A stretch of DNA of 64,000 bases from Rhodocyclaceae bacterium (GCA_023150275.1 JAKLLG010000014.1:19022-83021); one strand, 5' to 3'; positions 18,511 through 29,021 are shown, counted from the first letter of the stretch. Made by a program: numbers and translations. The notes: a model not told the origin generated them from the sequence alone.

Positions 18511-19077
18511 ATGCGCGTACCGGGCAGCCGACTGTGCCGGTTCCTGCTCCGGCTGCTCGGCTGGCAGGTCGTCTTCGTAGCACCACCGTCGCCGAAGACG
18601 GTGATCATCGGTTATCCGCACACCTCCAACTGGGATTTCCCGGTCACCATGCTGTGGCGCTTCGCCACTGGCTTTCCGATGCAATGGGTGGCCAAGAAGG
18701 AGATGTTCGAGAACCCGCTCGGCAGCCTCTTCCAGCGCTGGGGCGGCATTCCGCTCGATCGCAGCAAGCCGGACGGGTTCATCGAGCAGGTCTGCGCCGA
18801 ATTCGCGCGGCGCGAGAGCTTCCATCTCGCCATCGCGCCCGAGGGTACGCGCAAGCGCACCGATCACTGGAAGACCGGCTTCCACCGCATCGCCGTGGCC
18901 GCCGGTGTGCCGCTCGGTCTGGCCTTTCTCGACTACGGCAGGAAACAGCTCGGCATCGCCGAATGGATCGTGCTGTCCGGCGATCGCGAAGCCGATCTCG
19001 AACGCATCCGCGCCTACTACGCGGACAAGCGCGGCTACCGTCCGGAACGCGCAGGCGACATCCGCTTCAAGGATTAG
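18511..19077 (+). CDS. Lysophospholipid acyltransferase family protein
   Basis: The 188-residue PlsC-type acyltransferase has the catalytic HTSNWD box (about residue 37) and the acceptor-binding APEGTRKR segment (about 111-118). It has one weak N-terminal membrane helix and a conserved GFHRIAVAAGVPLGLAFLDY block. It starts 5 bases after ybiT, so the two are probably cotranscribed. The substrate is unknown. Its 3' end overlaps the convergent coiled-coil gene by 11 bases. Confidence 0.85.
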   Translation: MRVPGSRLCRFLLRLLGWQVVFVAPPSPKTVIIGYPHTSNWDFPVTMLWRFATGFPMQWVAKKEMFENPLGSLFQRWGGIPLDRSKPDGFIEQVCAEFARRESFHLAIAPEGTRKRTDHWKTGFHRIAVAAGVPLGLAFLDYGRKQLGIAEWIVLSGDREADLERIRAYYADKRGYRPERAGDIRFKD

Positions 19078-19699
19078 CCGGCGGCTGGCCGGAGGCCGCG
19101 GCGGCCTTGCGTGCCGCGCGCTCAGCCTCCTCGGCCTCGCGCTTCTTGCGCTTTTCCACCGCTTTCGCTTCCTTCGCGGCGTGCTTCTCGAGTTTTTTCT
19201 GGCGCTTCGCCTGTTCTTCGGCATGCTTGCGCCGGCCTTCGGCGGCCTTCTGCTCCTTCTTCGCCTGCTTCTCGGCGCGCGCCTGCGCCTTGGCAGCCTC
19301 CTCGGCACGATAGCTTTCCGCCTGCGCCTTCTGCTTCGCCTCCTTTGCCGGCGCTTCGGCGGCCCGGCGGGCATCGTCGGCGGCGACATCGCGTCGCTTC
19401 ACGTCACGCTCCAGCTCGCCAGCTTCCAGTTCCTTGTTCTTCGCCGCGCGCATCGCCGCCGTGTGCTTGCGCTTCGCTGCGTCCAGACAATCGCTGACCA
19501 GGAACTTCTTGTAGCACACCTCGTTCTCCGCCTTCAGCGCCGCCTCGGCCGCCTTCTGCTCACGATCGGCCTCGCCCTTCAATACGCTGGCGCGGCCGAG
19601 CTTCTCGCTGCGTTCCGCCGCCGACAGCGGGCGTGAATCGAGCTGGGCCAGAGCAGGCGCAGCGGCGACGATCAACAACAAAATGGAAAACAGACGCAT
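19067..19699 (-). CDS. Exported Ala/Lys/Glu-rich coiled-coil protein
   Basis: The 210-residue product has a signal peptide (LFSILLLIVAAAPALA) and an early pair of cysteines (EVCYKKFLVSDCLDAAKR). A long, low-complexity Ala-Lys-Glu helix follows from about residue 85 to the end. It resembles widespread uncharacterised periplasmic coiled-coil proteins of betaproteobacteria. The reading frame stays open upstream but the signal peptide fixes the start. It is divergent from the YheS-type gene across 75 bp. No function can be assigned. Confidence 0.75.
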   Translation of the reverse strand: MRLFSILLLIVAAAPALAQLDSRPLSAAERSEKLGRASVLKGEADREQKAAEAALKAENEVCYKKFLVSDCLDAAKRKHTAAMRAAKNKELEAGELERDVKRRDVAADDARRAAEAPAKEAKQKAQAESYRAEEAAKAQARAEKQAKKEQKAAEGRRKHAEEQAKRQKKLEKHAAKEAKAVEKRKKREAEEAERAARKAAAASGQPPANP

Positions 19700-19774
19700 G
19701 GCAACCTCGGTCAGGCGGATTGGAGCCGGTAAAATGGCAATTTTACGCGTTCGCCGCCGGCTCCCCCTCCCCCA

Positions 19775-21706
<1,932 letters not shown>

Positions 21707-21760
21707 GCAGCTGGCACGCCTGAGCACGCCAGCCCGTCATCCCCGCCGTTCCGCGCGCGC

Positions 21761-22519
21761 TCAATGTGCGTGCTCGTGCCCTTCGGCCTTGAGTAGACGC
21801 GCGACAAAGGGGTCATACTCCATGTCGCCAAGATCGGCGGCATCGATCATCGCGTAGTTCGCAATGCGCGCCTCGGTTGCCCGCGGCCAGTGCCCGGGGC
21901 TTTCCGCGTGCAACTCGCGCAGGTGCATGCTGCGGCCGCTCTTCGCATCGCCGATGCGCAAGGTCGCCGGCAGTTGGTCGCGTTCCAGCCACCACAACTC
22001 GATCGCCTGCCCGTCCACCTTACCCGAATAGCGCACCGCCCTCTGCCCGAACAGCGTCTTGCTCGGCCCGCGCTTGAGGCGTTCCAGCAGGTGCGGCGAC
22101 ACGATGGACGACAGCTTCTCCCAGTCCGGCTCGGCATGGCGCGTGCGCAACTCGCCTGGCACATACTCGATGACCTTCTGTTCCTCGTTGAAAACGCGGC
22201 GGAACTGGTAACCCTCGGCGCCCAGTCGCTCCCAGATCACGCTCTGGCCGACGGCAGCAGTCAGGATCTCAATGCGGTCCTGCTCGCGCCAGAAATACCA
22301 GTCAGTCTGCTTGCCCGCCTCGCGCAAATCGTAACGGGCAGCGAGCGGCGGCAGGTTCGCATGCGCGGCGTGCGCATCGACCCTGCGCTCGGTGGCTGCG
22401 GGCGCATGGGCGTGTGCATGACCGGCATGCGCATCCTTCGCCAGCGCGGAGAAGGAACAACCCAGCAGCAAGGCACCGGCCAGCAGGCTCAGTGTCCGGG
22501 AAGCAGAATTCTTCATCAT
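21761..22519 (-). CDS. Exported His-rich protein downstream of phoA
   Basis: The 252-residue product has a signal peptide (TLSLLAGALLLGCSFSALA) that may be lipoprotein-like. Histidine-rich clusters follow at the N-terminus (HAGHAHAHAP, then HAAHAN) and C-terminus (HEHAH), which probably bind zinc or another metal. The body is soluble with a beta-rich pattern, including WYFWREQDRIEI and LWWLERDQLPATLRIGD. I do not recognise a named family. It lies 108 bases after alkaline phosphatase, a zinc enzyme, and may help metal supply, but two hairpins separate them. Confidence 0.65.
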   Translation of the reverse strand: MMKNSASRTLSLLAGALLLGCSFSALAKDAHAGHAHAHAPAATERRVDAHAAHANLPPLAARYDLREAGKQTDWYFWREQDRIEILTAAVGQSVIWERLGAEGYQFRRVFNEEQKVIEYVPGELRTRHAEPDWEKLSSIVSPHLLERLKRGPSKTLFGQRAVRYSGKVDGQAIELWWLERDQLPATLRIGDAKSGRSMHLRELHAESPGHWPRATEARIANYAMIDAADLGDMEYDPFVARLLKAEGHEHAH

Positions 22520-22540
22520 GTTCGTCTCGTCTCGAAAAGC

Positions 22541-22569
22541 GGGAAAAGCGCCCGAAGGCGCTTTTTCCC
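22541..22569. terminator. Hairpin between phoA and the His-rich gene (distal)
   Basis: AAAAGCGCC and GGCGCTTTT pair across CGAA, with T runs on both strands. It could end phoA transcripts or attenuate readthrough into the His-rich gene, whose start is about 22 bases further along the minus strand. Confidence 0.65.
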
Positions 22570-22591
22570 TGTTTCATGTTACGCGGCGATG

Positions 22592-22615
22592 AAGGAGGGC
22601 ACATGCGCCCTCCTT
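22592..22615 (-). terminator. Hairpin just after phoA (proximal)
   Basis: AAGGAGGGC pairs with GCCCTCCTT across a six-base loop, 13 bases after the phoA stop on the minus strand. There is no long T tract, so it may act as an RNA-stability stem rather than a full terminator. Confidence 0.5.
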
Positions 22616-22627
22616 TGCGCCTCACCT

Positions 22628-24157
22628 TCAGAAGCCGAAGGCATCACGCATCACGTGGTAGATCCAGTTCTGCTCCATCGAACCACGCACCAGATGCGCC
22701 TTCGGGCCATTCGCGTAGATCGCCACGTCCTCGCCGGCGTGGGTTTCCGAACCCATCGGCACAATTGCCTGCTGCATGTAGTTGAGCGCCGTGGTATCGA
22801 CACTGCTCAGATCGGTGCGGCCGACAGCACCCGGGCCGTTGTGGTAACCAAGTGTCGTGTAGGGCAGGCCATCACCGGCGAGCGACGGCGTCGGCGTCTC
22901 GCCGTCGGTGTTCGGCACTTCGCGCGCGAGGCCGAGAATGTCGTTGCCGCGATGCGGGTAGCCGGCGATCGTGAACACGTGGCTGTGGTCGGCAGTAACG
23001 ACGATCAGCGTGTCGTTCGGATCGGTCATCTCCATCGCCTTCTTCACGGCGTTCGACAGCTCAACGGTATCGAGCAGCGCGCGCTTGGCGTTGCCGGCAT
23101 GGTGAGCGTGGTCGATGCGGCCCGCCTCGACGTGCAGGAAGAAACCGCCCTGGTTCTTCTTCAGCATGCTGATCGCCTTCTCGGTCATCTCGGTCAGCGA
23201 GGGCTCGCCAGCGGTCGTCTTGTTGCGATCCGCCTCGTACTGCATGTGCGAACGCTCGAAGAGGCCGAGCAGGAAGTCGGTGTTGGCCGGGGTCGCTGCG
23301 GCGAAGCCGGCGTTGTCATAGACGAACTTGGCATTCGCGCGCGAGCTCACCCATTCCGCAGTCAGATCACGGCCATCGGTGCGCAGGCCCTTCTTCGTCG
23401 TGTTCTCCGGGTCGAACTGGGCGTTATGGCGGAAGTAGTCGCGGCCACCACCGAGCGCCACCTTGAGACTGTTTTTAACGGTGGGCGAGAGTTCGATCAT
23501 CTGGCGCGCAATATCCTTGACCGGATCGGCAACACCGGCACAGGCCGCGGCAACCTGACCATTGTGCTCCCAATCACGCACCGAGGTATGCGCATAGGTC
23601 GCCGCTGGCGTCGCGTGCGTGATGCGAGCCGTCGATACAACGCCAGTCGCCTTGCCGGCAGCGGCGGCCTGCTCAAGCAGGGTCGGCACGCTGTTGGTGG
23701 CGATCACGGCGGACGAGCACTCGCCACGGGTGGTCAGATGATTCACGCTGAGCTGGCCTTCGCGCGCCTTGTAGCCGGTGATCATCGCGGTCATCGTCGG
23801 GGCCGAGTCGGAAGTCTGCTGATCCCACGAGTAGGTCTTCGAGAGCGCAAGCGCCGGAAAATTCTCGAAGGACAGGCGATTTTCCTCGCCGGTGGCGCCC
23901 TTCATCTGACCTTCCAGGATGCGTGCGGCGGTAACGGTCGACACGCCCATGCCATCGCCGACAAAGAAGATTACGTTCTTCGCCTTGCGGTTGTTCGGGA
24001 ACACCTTCTTCGAGTCAGCCACGAATTTCTGGCCGTTGTTATACCAGTCGGCAACCGTTTCGTTACCGCCGGTGGTCGGCTCGGCAGCGAACACGGCCGG
24101 CGCGGCAAGCGCCAGGGCAACCGCCGAGGCGGCAAGCTTGAGATGCAGATGCGGCAT
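22628..24157 (-). CDS. phoA: Periplasmic alkaline phosphatase
   Basis: The 509-residue zinc/magnesium phosphomonoesterase releases phosphate from organic esters outside the cytoplasm. A signal peptide (AASAVALALAAPAVFA) is present. The catalytic serine is in TSDSAPTMTAM, metal ligands in VIFFVGDGMG, and the later VEAGRIDHAHHAG and VVTADHSHVF motifs are those of the PhoA family. I chose the second ATG, at 24157, because AGGAG lies 8 bases upstream. It follows a PEP-CTERM gene by 45 bases and is probably cotranscribed with it. Confidence 0.95.
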   Translation of the reverse strand: MPHLHLKLAASAVALALAAPAVFAAEPTTGGNETVADWYNNGQKFVADSKKVFPNNRKAKNVIFFVGDGMGVSTVTAARILEGQMKGATGEENRLSFENFPALALSKTYSWDQQTSDSAPTMTAMITGYKAREGQLSVNHLTTRGECSSAVIATNSVPTLLEQAAAAGKATGVVSTARITHATPAATYAHTSVRDWEHNGQVAAACAGVADPVKDIARQMIELSPTVKNSLKVALGGGRDYFRHNAQFDPENTTKKGLRTDGRDLTAEWVSSRANAKFVYDNAGFAAATPANTDFLLGLFERSHMQYEADRNKTTAGEPSLTEMTEKAISMLKKNQGGFFLHVEAGRIDHAHHAGNAKRALLDTVELSNAVKKAMEMTDPNDTLIVVTADHSHVFTIAGYPHRGNDILGLAREVPNTDGETPTPSLAGDGLPYTTLGYHNGPGAVGRTDLSSVDTTALNYMQQAIVPMGSETHAGEDVAIYANGPKAHLVRGSMEQNWIYHVMRDAFGF

Positions 24158-24202
24158 GGTCATTTCTCCTTGAATGCGATTGTATGTCGGGATCGGGGGT
24201 GT

Positions 24203-24994
24203 TCAGACGGCGGAAGTGTTGCGACGGCGGCGGGCAACAACGCTCAGCAGACCGAGGCCGGCAAACAGCATGGCCATCGTGTCCGGCTCCGGAACGGCAG
24301 TAACCTGCAGGCTCACGTCATCGACGCCCATCTGCATCTGGGCAACGTTGGTTGCCAGCGCGAAGCGCAGCGTGTAGGTGCCACCGGCGGCGAGTACGTC
24401 GCTCAGATCAAAGCTGTAGCTGGCGAAATCATTGAACGACGGATGGGCATTAGGTCCGGTTGCGCCGCCGATATAGAGACTCTTCACCACATCACTGCCG
24501 GTCGCATACGCGTCGGCACCGGCCTTCAACACATCGACGCGGGCATAGGCGATTTCGCTGCCGGCGTTGTTGGCGGCTTCCCAGTCGAGGTTAGCGGCAA
24601 CGCGCGGCTGGCCGTCGGCGCTCTGGTCGTTCACGAACATCTTGAAGCTCAGGCTGGCGCTGCCAACGGCGCCGGTCGTGAAGGATTGCGACAGCGTAAA
24701 GGCGCCGGCGGTAAAGGCATCGATGCTGCCGTAGTAATTGCCGCTGGCCGGGCCGCTGATCGCGAAGCCGCTGGCGTGCGACAGGCCGGAGGCGGCGCTG
24801 TCGGCAGCCACAGCACCGAGGCCGCCCCATTCATTGACCAGCCACGAGGCCGGTGCGTAAGTCATCATGCCGTCGGCCTCGAAGCCGCCGTTCTGGATCA
24901 GCTCGGCGGCACCGGCATGCGCCGAGCCGAGTGCGAGCACCGCAAGCAGGCCGGCAATCCGGCCCATGCGGAAAGGTTTCTTGGAAAGCAGCAT
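24203..24994 (-). CDS. PEP-CTERM exported protein
   Basis: The 263-residue product has an N-terminal signal (IAGLLAVLALGSAHAGA) and a C-terminal sorting tail with VPEPDTMAM, a hydrophobic helix and basic RRRR. This is the substrate signature of exosortase-type processing. The body is a beta-sandwich-like extracellular domain (ELIQNGGFEADGM at its start). It is immediately upstream of phoA in the same direction, so it may share Pho control. The matching exosortase gene is not in the window. Confidence 0.9.
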   Translation of the reverse strand: MLLSKKPFRMGRIAGLLAVLALGSAHAGAAELIQNGGFEADGMMTYAPASWLVNEWGGLGAVAADSAASGLSHASGFAISGPASGNYYGSIDAFTAGAFTLSQSFTTGAVGSASLSFKMFVNDQSADGQPRVAANLDWEAANNAGSEIAYARVDVLKAGADAYATGSDVVKSLYIGGATGPNAHPSFNDFASYSFDLSDVLAAGGTYTLRFALATNVAQMQMGVDDVSLQVTAVPEPDTMAMLFAGLGLLSVVARRRRNTSAV

Positions 24995-25153
24995 CACAAT
25001 CTGCTCGTCGTCCGATACTTGGTTTCAGTCAGGGTTGGGGGGCAGGAGCCGCCGTCGTTCGCTGCGAACGGAAAACGACGCCTCGCCAGCATTGCCAGCG
25101 CATCTTCGCCGCGGGGCATTACGGCCGATAGCGTTGCGGCATCGCCGTCAACT

Positions 25154-25166
25154 AGTCCGAACGGCT
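25154..25166. promoter_or_regulatory. AGTCCG-AA-CGG dyad, possible LuxR-family operator (copy A)
   Basis: AGTCCGAACGGCT is an imperfect palindrome related to the perfect 18-bp palindrome at 33573-33590. Related cores occur before two other PEP-CTERM genes. A link to the EpsA regulator at 30010 is inference. Confidence 0.4.
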
Positions 25167-25222
25167 CATGACAGGTCGGCCATTGTCACAATCGGCTGCA
25201 CCGGTCCGCCTGGCTGGCAGCG

Positions 25223-25256
25223 GCGTCATCCGCTTGTAATGCTCGCTTCATAGGAT
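25223..25256 (+). promoter_or_regulatory. Candidate PhoB-dependent promoter of the secretin operon
   Basis: GCGTCAT (25223-25229), four bases, then TTGTAAT (25234-25240) match the Pho-box half-sites at 11 of 14 positions. Ten bases later comes TAGGAT (25251-25256), a -10-like hexamer. A PhoB box in place of the -35 element with a 10-bp gap to the -10 is the classic Pho promoter layout. The secretin ATG is 45 bases downstream. Confidence 0.6.
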
Positions 25257-25301
25257 GCGTTGCTTCCCTCGACAGACAACGCTCCTTTCCCCCCACACCC
25301 C

Positions 25302-27602
25302 ATGACCCCCATCCGAAGGTACTGCACGCTGTCGCTGCTCGCGCTGGCGCTCGCCGGCTGCATGCACCCCGCGTTCCGCGAAGGCATGGACGCAATCTCG
25401 TCCGGCAACAAGGAAGGCGCGCTCCCCTCGATCGAGAAGGCCGTCAAGGACGAGCCGCGCAACCCGGAAATGCGGGCAACGCTGGTGCGCACGCGCACCG
25501 AAGTGATCGACGCGCACCTCGCCGAAGCAGACCGCGAACGCGCCGCCGGCCGCCTCGATGCCGCCGAAGCCGCCTACCGGCGCACACTCGCGGTCGATCC
25601 CCACAACGCGCGTGCCATGCAGACCATCGAGCAGATCGCCATCGACCGGCGCAACGCGCAGCAGATGCAGCAGGCCAACCAGTTGTTCAAGAAGAGCGAC
25701 CTGCTCGGCGCCGAGCGCATCGTGCGCAGCGTGCGCGGGCAGGATCCGCAGCACGCCGCGGCGCGCGAGCTGCAGCAGCAGATCGATGCGCAGCGGGCCA
25801 AGGAGCAATCCGGCATCAGCCCGGCGATCAAGGCCGCGCTGGCCAAGCCCGTGGTGCTCGAATTCCGCGATGCACCGCTGAAATCCGTGTTCGAGGTGCT
25901 GGCGCGCTCCTCCGGCATCAACTTCGTCTTCGACCGCGAGGTGAAGGGCGACACCAAGGTCACGCTTTTCGTGCGCAACAGCCCGCTCGAAGACATCGTC
26001 CGCCTGATCATGCGCACCAACCAGCTCGAATGGCGGCAGCTCAACGACAACAGCTTCCTGATCTACCCGAACACGCCGGCCAAGGCCAAGGAGTATCAGG
26101 AACTGGTCGTGCGCAGCTTCTACCTCGCCAACACCGAGGTGAAACAGGCGATGAACCTGGTCAAGACCGTGGCCAAGAGCAAGGATGTCTTCGCCGACGA
26201 AAAGCTCAACCTGCTCATCGTCAAGGACACCCCGGACGCAATCCGCCTGATCGAACGCCTGATCGAATCGGTCGATCTTTCCGAGCCGGAAGTGATGCTC
26301 GAAGTCGAAGTGCTCGAAGTGCAGCGCAGCCGCCTGCGCGAACTCGGCCTCGACTGGCCGGATGCCGTCTCGCGCGGACTGCTCCAGTCGACGCTGACCT
26401 CCACCACCTCCACCGCCGCCGGCTTCACCACCAGCACCACGCCGGGCGGCACGCTGGCGCCCGGCTACATCGACCTCACCAACCGCTCGGGTCTGGTCAA
26501 CTTCGTCGCCAACCCGGCGCTCACCCTCAACATCAAGGGTCAGAGCGGCGACACCAATGTCCTCGCCAACCCGCGCATCCGCGTCAAGAACCGCGAGAAG
26601 GCAAAGATCCACATCGGCGAGAAGCTGCCGGTATTCACCACCACCTCCACTGCCAACGTCGGCGTTTCCGCGTCGGTCAGCTATCTCGACGTCGGCATCA
26701 AGCTCGATGTCGAACCCAACGTCTCGCTCACCGACGAAGTCTCGATCAAGGTCGGCCTCGAAGTGAGCAGCATCGTCAAGGAAGTCAGCGGCCCGAGCGG
26801 CACGCTCGCCTACCAGGTCGGCACGCGCAGCGCCGCTACCTCGCTGCGCCTGAAGAACGGCGAGACGCAGGTGCTCGCCGGCCTGATCAGCGACGAGGAA
26901 CGCAACGCCAGCAACCACATCCCCGGCCTCGGCGAAATGCCGCTGCTCAACCGCATCTTCGGCAGCCAGAAGGAAAACTCGACCAAGACCGAGATCATGC
27001 TGCTGATCACGCCGCGCATCACGCGCAACATCCACCGCCCCGAGTTCCCGGAGCCGGCGATCACCTCCGGCACCGAGAATGCCGTCGGCGCACCGCCGCT
27101 CAAGGTACGCACCTCCGGCCCTCGCTCGCTCGGCATCGCCGCGCAGGGTGGCGCCAACGGCACGGCCGCACGCGGCACCGCGGCAACGCCGGAATCCACG
27201 CTGCCGGGAGCGACCGCCGCAGCCAACACGCCGGCCCCCGCCGCCGGCGACGAGCCGGGCGAAGCGCCGGCCAGCGGCACTCCAGCCACCCTCAGCCTGA
27301 GCGGCCCGGCACAAGCCACCGGCGGCAGCGAGATCACGCTCGCGCTGACCCTCGCCGGCGGCGCCGGCGGCAATGCCGAAATCGGCTTCGACCCGGCACT
27401 GCTGCAGGCGGTATCGCCAGCCGAAAGCGGCCCCGGCAAGCTCAGCGCCCGCATCGACGGCGGCCGCGGCAGCGCCCGCCTGCGCGTGCTGCCCGGCGCC
27501 ACCGGTGAGACGCGCGTTGAAATCCGCAGCGCCAGCGGCGACAACGGCGAAGCCCTCCCCCTCGGCAACGCCGCGCACGGCATCAGCCTCGCCTCGCCAT
27601 GA
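25302..27602 (+). CDS. Type II secretion-like lipoprotein secretin with cohesin-like C-terminal domain
   Basis: The 766-residue outer-membrane secretin has a lipoprotein signal with lipobox ALAGC (Cys20), so it may pilot itself as HxcQ does. Helical TPR-like repeats follow (about 30-160), then an N0/STN-like domain starting VVLEFRDAPLKSVFEVLA (about 185). An N1 domain and the secretin core with LANPRIRVKNREKAKI and VLAGLISDEER come next, to about 590. A Pro/Ala linker leads to a tail (about 665-766) that resembles cohesin domains. The stop overlaps the first pseudopilin gene (ATGA). It is the first gene downstream of the Pho-box promoter. Confidence 0.9.
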   Translation: MTPIRRYCTLSLLALALAGCMHPAFREGMDAISSGNKEGALPSIEKAVKDEPRNPEMRATLVRTRTEVIDAHLAEADRERAAGRLDAAEAAYRRTLAVDPHNARAMQTIEQIAIDRRNAQQMQQANQLFKKSDLLGAERIVRSVRGQDPQHAAARELQQQIDAQRAKEQSGISPAIKAALAKPVVLEFRDAPLKSVFEVLARSSGINFVFDREVKGDTKVTLFVRNSPLEDIVRLIMRTNQLEWRQLNDNSFLIYPNTPAKAKEYQELVVRSFYLANTEVKQAMNLVKTVAKSKDVFADEKLNLLIVKDTPDAIRLIERLIESVDLSEPEVMLEVEVLEVQRSRLRELGLDWPDAVSRGLLQSTLTSTTSTAAGFTTSTTPGGTLAPGYIDLTNRSGLVNFVANPALTLNIKGQSGDTNVLANPRIRVKNREKAKIHIGEKLPVFTTTSTANVGVSASVSYLDVGIKLDVEPNVSLTDEVSIKVGLEVSSIVKEVSGPSGTLAYQVGTRSAATSLRLKNGETQVLAGLISDEERNASNHIPGLGEMPLLNRIFGSQKENSTKTEIMLLITPRITRNIHRPEFPEPAITSGTENAVGAPPLKVRTSGPRSLGIAAQGGANGTAARGTAATPESTLPGATAAANTPAPAAGDEPGEAPASGTPATLSLSGPAQATGGSEITLALTLAGGAGGNAEIGFDPALLQAVSPAESGPGKLSARIDGGRGSARLRVLPGATGETRVEIRSASGDNGEALPLGNAAHGISLASP

Positions 27603-28072
27603 ACGCAGCGCGCGGCTTCACGCTGATCGAAATGATCATCACCGTCGCCATCCTTGGCACACTCGCGCTCGGCGCGGCACCGCTGGTCGAGCTGACCGCC
27701 AAGCGCCAGCGCGAAGCCGAACTGCGCGCCGCACTGCGCGACCTGCGCGGCGGCATCGACGCCTACCGGCGCGCCTGGGAAGAAGGGCGCATCGAAAAGA
27801 AGAGCGGCGAAAGCGGCTACCCGCGCCAGCTCGACGATCTGGTGCAGGGCATCGCCAACGCGCAGGATCCCAACGGCCTCAAGCTCTACTTCCTGCGCCG
27901 CCTGCCGCGTGACCCGTTCCACCCTGATTCCGCCACCACCGCCGCCGCCACCTGGGGCAAGCGCAGCTACGACAGCCCGCCCGATGCGCCGCGCGAGGGC
28001 AAGGATGTCTTCGACGTGTACTCGCTGTCCGCCGCCAGCGGCCTCAACGGCGTTCCCTACCGCGAGTGGTGA
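27599..28072 (+). CDS. Type II secretion-like pseudopilin 1
   Basis: The 157-residue product has a prepilin leader and cleavage site RGFTLIEMIITVAIL. Gly precedes Phe+1 and Glu is at +5, followed by the hydrophobic N-terminal helix. The globular part has the GspG-like DPFHP segment. Translation is coupled to the secretin by a four-base overlap. A prepilin peptidase (GspO/PilD) is required but not encoded here. Confidence 0.88.
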   Translation: MNAARGFTLIEMIITVAILGTLALGAAPLVELTAKRQREAELRAALRDLRGGIDAYRRAWEEGRIEKKSGESGYPRQLDDLVQGIANAQDPNGLKLYFLRRLPRDPFHPDSATTAAATWGKRSYDSPPDAPREGKDVFDVYSLSAASGLNGVPYREW

Positions 28073-28079
28073 AATTGCG

Positions 28080-28454
28080 ATGAAGAGGCGCGGCTTCACG
28101 CTGATCGAAATGCTCGTCGTCATGGCGGTGATCGCCACGTTGCTCACCATCGCCGTGCCGCGCTATTTCCAGCACCTCGACCGCGCGCGCGAAGTGACGC
28201 TGCGCGAAACGCTGGCGACGATGCGCGATGCGATCGACAAGTACCAGGCCGACACCGGCCGCTATCCCGAGACGATCGAGGAACTGGTCACGCGCCACTA
28301 CCTGCGCCGCCTGCCGGCGGACCCGATCACCGAGCGCAGCGACACCTGGGAGATCGTCCCGCCGCCCGCCGAACCCGGCAGCCGCAGCGTCTATGACGTG
28401 AAGAGCGGCGCCGAAGGCAGCGGCCTCGACGGCAGCGAGTACCGCTCGTGGTGA
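28080..28454 (+). CDS. Type II secretion-like pseudopilin 2
   Basis: The 124-residue GspG-type pseudopilin has the cleavage site RGFTLIEMLVVMAVI with Glu+5, then YQADTGRYPETIEELVTRHYL, the usual GspG segment, and a DPIT calcium-loop-like stretch. It starts 8 bases after pseudopilin 1. The frame is open upstream, but only this ATG gives a normal five-residue leader. Confidence 0.88.
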   Translation: MKRRGFTLIEMLVVMAVIATLLTIAVPRYFQHLDRAREVTLRETLATMRDAIDKYQADTGRYPETIEELVTRHYLRRLPADPITERSDTWEIVPPPAEPGSRSVYDVKSGAEGSGLDGSEYRSW

Positions 28455-28975
28455 AGCCGACCCCGGCGCGCGCCGCGGAGCGCGGCTTCACCTATCTCGG
28501 CGTCATCTACATGGTCGCCATCGCCGGCATCGCGCTCGCCGGCACCGGCGTTGTCTGGTCCTTCGAAAGCCGGCGCGAGCAGGAGAAGGAGCTGCTCTTC
28601 GTCGGCGAGGAATACCGCCGCGCCATCGTCGCCTACGCCAACGCCACGCCCGGCGCCGCACAGGGCGGCACGCCGGTCTTTCCCGAACGGCTGGAGCAGT
28701 TGCTCGTCGACACGCGCAGCTTCCCCGCCGCGCACCACCTGCGCCGCCTCTACCGCGACCCGCTCAGCGGCAAGGCCGACTGGCAGCTGCTGCGGCGCGA
28801 GGGGCGCATCGTCGGCGTCGCCAGCAAGGACACCCGCCGCCCGATCAAGATCGCCGGCTTCGCACGCGGGCAGGAAGATTTCGCCGGCGCAAGCAGTTAC
28901 GCCGACTGGAAGTTCATCGCCGAAGTCAGTGCCGTAGCGGCCGCACCAGCCGCTGCGGCCGCTGCGGCGAAGTGA
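28448..28975 (+). CDS. Atypical pseudopilin lacking Glu+5
   Basis: The 175-residue product has the prepilin site ERGFTYLGVIYMVAIAG. The residue at +5 is Gly instead of the conserved Glu, a feature of GspK-like tip pseudopilins. The globular part has DPLSGKADWQLLRREGRIVGVAS, and the tail is a low-complexity Ala run. Start is GTG with a 7-base overlap into pseudopilin 2. It is the last gene before the repeat at 29022, so the secretin-pseudopilin operon probably ends here. Confidence 0.8.
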   Translation: MVKPTPARAAERGFTYLGVIYMVAIAGIALAGTGVVWSFESRREQEKELLFVGEEYRRAIVAYANATPGAAQGGTPVFPERLEQLLVDTRSFPAAHHLRRLYRDPLSGKADWQLLRREGRIVGVASKDTRRPIKIAGFARGQEDFAGASSYADWKFIAEVSAVAAAPAAAAAAAK

Positions 28976-29021
28976 GGCGGGTGGCGTGCGTTGGGCACCC
29001 ACCGCCCACTCACCGCCCCCC

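Larger units (their letters stand above)
24995..25301. other. 307-bp divergent promoter region
   Basis: There is no gene here. The region separates the PEP-CTERM-phoA unit (minus) from the secretin operon (plus). I see a Pho-box promoter at 25223-25256, a dyad centred on CCGAACGG at 25157-25164, and next to it a perfect but unpaired Pho half-site, CTGTCAT on the minus strand (25168-25174). Confidence 0.7.

Noticed and set aside
21890..25171. A long plus-strand frame opposite phoA and its neighbours
   Set aside because: It spans three genes on the other strand plus promoter DNA and lacks any domain pattern.
25248..27578. A long minus-strand frame opposite the secretin
   Set aside because: It is a GC-rich shadow of the secretin gene. 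It is rich in Gly, Ala, Arg, Asp and Val, with no recognisable domain or ribosome site.
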